From NCBI GenBank assembly GCA_013139755.1, contig WTAG01000316.1, forward strand, positions 1 through 7,822: a stretch of DNA of 7,822 nt. The letters run 5' to 3'. The notes beneath the pieces are model-generated. The model did not search any database and was not told the DNA's origin. It saw only the letters and a program-made list of their open reading frames with translations. Below are positions 6,606 to 7,822 of this stretch, piece after piece; the stretch's first letter is position 1; each line of letters begins with the position of its first letter. The stretch is from Methylomarinum sp. Lineage in GTDB: Bacteria; Pseudomonadota; Gammaproteobacteria; Methylococcales; Methylomonadaceae. Made by a program: the position numbers and the translations under genes.

Positions 6606-7397
6606 TTATGACCCTTTTATATTTTTCTCGTATTCATCCATACTATGGTCAGTTATTCCATCAGCTGGGTTTAAGTGAAAAGAACTTTCTAAACGCCCTT
6701 CAAGCCCATCCCAAAATACATTCCACCAATTTAACTCTTTATCATGGAGTAATTTGCCATCATTATCAAAATATATTAATGAACCTACGTGTGAATAAGT
6801 AATACTAAGAGGAACTCTCGTAACCACATCATTATTATTAACAAATCGATAAACACAAGCATTATCATAATTAAAATTCTTAGCAAACCGATGACTGCCA
6901 ACACGAGGAGAGCCGAATGTATACAAACCACTAACATTCAACGGCTCCTCATTTGTTTGAATTAACCCCGTAGCTAAAGTAGCAAGTGCTGCTCCTAAAC
7001 TATGCCCTGTTAGCCAAATTGTTTGATTATTATCTCTAACATCATCTATAGCCTCCTCTATATTTGACCATATATAACTTAAAGCCTTTGAGAACCCACG
7101 ATGAACATCCCCATAGGGACCAGAAGTTTTCCTTACTTTAGCATCTGTAACCCAATCTTTTAATTTATCTGGCTCAGTGCCTCGAAAAGCAATAATAATT
7201 TTTTCATCATCAACAGCTAAAAAAGCTTGGGTGCCATGAGAATCAAAAAACATTATTTTCTGTTTTTCAAATCCCCAGCTTTCAATAGTATTTATAACGT
7301 CAGGATCATTAAAATCATCGTACACAAGGTTTGAAGCTGCCGCCAAAAATTTTGCATTTTCAACAGAATAACCGAAAGCTTTAACATTAAATTTCAT
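6606..7397 (-). CDS. Class 3 lipase (alpha/beta hydrolase)
   Basis: The 263-residue protein matches the Lipase_3 family, which hydrolyses acyl esters of glycerides or phospholipids with a Ser-Asp-His triad. Visible landmarks in order are AFRGTE (70-75) at the oxyanion loop, VHRGF (98-102), the nucleophile elbow GHSLGAALA with S133, TFGSPRVG (160-167), the acid D190 in NNNDVVTRVP, and H251 in TDHSMDEY as the likely catalytic histidine. It has no signal peptide, lipobox or membrane segment, so it is either intracellular or exported by a leaderless route. The ATG at 7397-7395 is preceded by AAGGGGA six bases upstream, a good ribosome-binding site. It sits between a coiled-coil gene and the patatin gene on the same strand; the 67-base gap to patatin has no strong terminator. 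It is the second phospholipase-type enzyme of the locus. Confidence 0.9.
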   Translation of the reverse strand: MKFNVKAFGYSVENAKFLAAASNLVYDDFNDPDVINTIESWGFEKQKIMFFDSHGTQAFLAVDDEKIIIAFRGTEPDKLKDWVTDAKVRKTSGPYGDVHRGFSKALSYIWSNIEEAIDDVRDNNQTIWLTGHSLGAALATLATGLIQTNEEPLNVSGLYTFGSPRVGSHRFAKNFNYDNACVYRFVNNNDVVTRVPLSITYSHVGSLIYFDNDGKLLHDKELNWWNVFWDGLEGRLESSFHLNPADGITDHSMDEYEKNIKGS

Positions 7398-7446
7398 TTG
7401 ATTCCCCTTTTATAAAAGATTAGGCACTACAGATTGGAGCCCATAT

Positions 7447-7480
7447 GTAGGGTTGGGTTTCGTACCTAAACCCAACCTAC
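7447..7480. repeat. GTAGG-TTGGG palindromic intergenic repeat
   Basis: GTAGG-G-TTGGGTTT (7447-7460) pairs with AAACCCAACCTAC (7468-7480). The stem is perfect except for one bulged G at 7452, and the loop has 7 bases. It begins five bases past the stop codon of the coiled-coil gene. Palindromes of this GTAGGTTGGGTT type are common interspersed intergenic repeats in many bacteria. It may also reduce readthrough into the lipase gene, but there is no U-tract. Confidence 0.65.
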
Positions 7481-7484
7481 CGAG

Positions 7485-7822
7485 CTACCACACTTTAAAA
7501 AATCGATCAGATGACAATGCTCTTTGCTTTTTTTCAAAACCTAATCGTTCAGCTTTAAGCTGTGCCTCAGCAAGTTTTCTTTGTTCGTCAACGTTTATAT
7601 CTGCATGTTGCTCTTGGCGTTTCTTCCCGTCCTCAAGAAGTTTTGTTGCATTAAATTTCGTTGGAATCTCATCTGTGATAGTTGAGCCCCCTCCTTGAAG
7701 CTTCGCAAGCACTGCTTTCAACCGTTTATTTTCATTCTTCAAGTCAATTATTAATCTTGATTGAAGCTCTAGTTGCTTAATAATCAATGCTAGTTGAGAT
7801 TCGATTTCATTAGGTACAGATA
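7485..7822 (-). CDS. Small coiled-coil protein, 5' end outside window
   Basis: The frame ends with a stop at 7485-7487 and is open up to the window edge. The first in-frame start inside the window is TTG at 7787-7785, which would give 100 residues. The 11 codons upstream of it (peptide SVPNEIESQLA) continue the same helical, Leu/Glu-rich pattern, and no Shine-Dalgarno sequence precedes the TTG, so the true start is probably just outside. Two helical stretches can be seen: a Leu/Ile-Lys/Glu heptad-like segment (SQLALIIKQLELQSRLIIDL and on to LAKLQ), and a charged Gln/Glu/Lys-rich segment (DGKKRQEQ to EKKQRAL). They are separated by a flexible GGGST linker. The C-terminus is FFKVW. It has no enzymatic motif, signal peptide or membrane segment. 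Its position just ahead of two lipolytic genes suggests a partner or adaptor, but that is inference; I do not recognise the family. Confidence 0.6.
   Translation of the reverse strand, partial: SVPNEIESQLALIIKQLELQSRLIIDLKNENKRLKAVLAKLQGGGSTITDEIPTKFNATKLLEDGKKRQEQHADINVDEQRKLAEAQLKAERLGFEKKQRALSSDRFFKVW

Noticed and set aside
6608..6802. Plus-strand open frame of 64 codons over the lipase 3' end
   Set aside because: It is entirely antisense to the conserved lipase C-terminus containing the catalytic His; no supporting signal.
7453..7698. Plus-strand open frame of 81 codons at the right end
   Set aside because: Its start lies inside the 7447-7480 palindrome, and it is Ser/Phe/Cys-rich, typical of the complement of a Lys/Glu-rich coiled-coil gene.

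Overview
The window reads as chromosomal DNA of an AT-rich (roughly 40% GC by eye) gammaproteobacterium. The best evidence is a full-length ClpB of exactly 857 residues that can be followed against the Escherichia coli protein almost without gaps, and a textbook sigma-32 heat-shock promoter in front of it. I cannot name the genus. All six supported genes lie on the minus strand, so transcription runs from the right edge to the left edge.

Layout, right to left in the direction of transcription. At 7822-7485 is the 3' part of a small coiled-coil protein of unknown function, still open at the window edge. A GTAGG-TTGGG-type palindrome at 7447-7480 separates it from a class 3 lipase (7397-6606). 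After 67 bases comes a patatin-like phospholipase with three C-terminal membrane segments (6538-4817). Two back-to-back hairpins (4760-4806) probably end that unit. The sigma-32 promoter at 4663-4691 then drives clpB (4622-2049). A sigma-70-like promoter at 1956-1984 precedes a ferritin-like diiron protein of unknown substrate (1909-1016). A 141-bp palindromic, MITE-like element (793-933) lies between it and a short DksA/TraR-type zinc-finger regulator (759-418). The left end holds a 79-bp hairpin element (296-374) and the first 73 codons of a small hydrophobic membrane protein (219-1).

Functionally, clpB is an independently controlled proteostasis gene. The lipase and patatin genes probably form a two-enzyme lipid-hydrolysis locus, possibly with the coiled-coil protein. 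The diiron protein and the DksA-like protein look like single-gene units.

The most unusual material is non-coding. The 296-374 palindrome can pair at 26 of 27 stem positions as plus-strand RNA, and all four non-Watson-Crick pairs are G-U in that orientation only. The 793-933 element has perfect 12-bp terminal inverted repeats. I found no tRNA, rRNA, CRISPR array, integrase or transposase gene.
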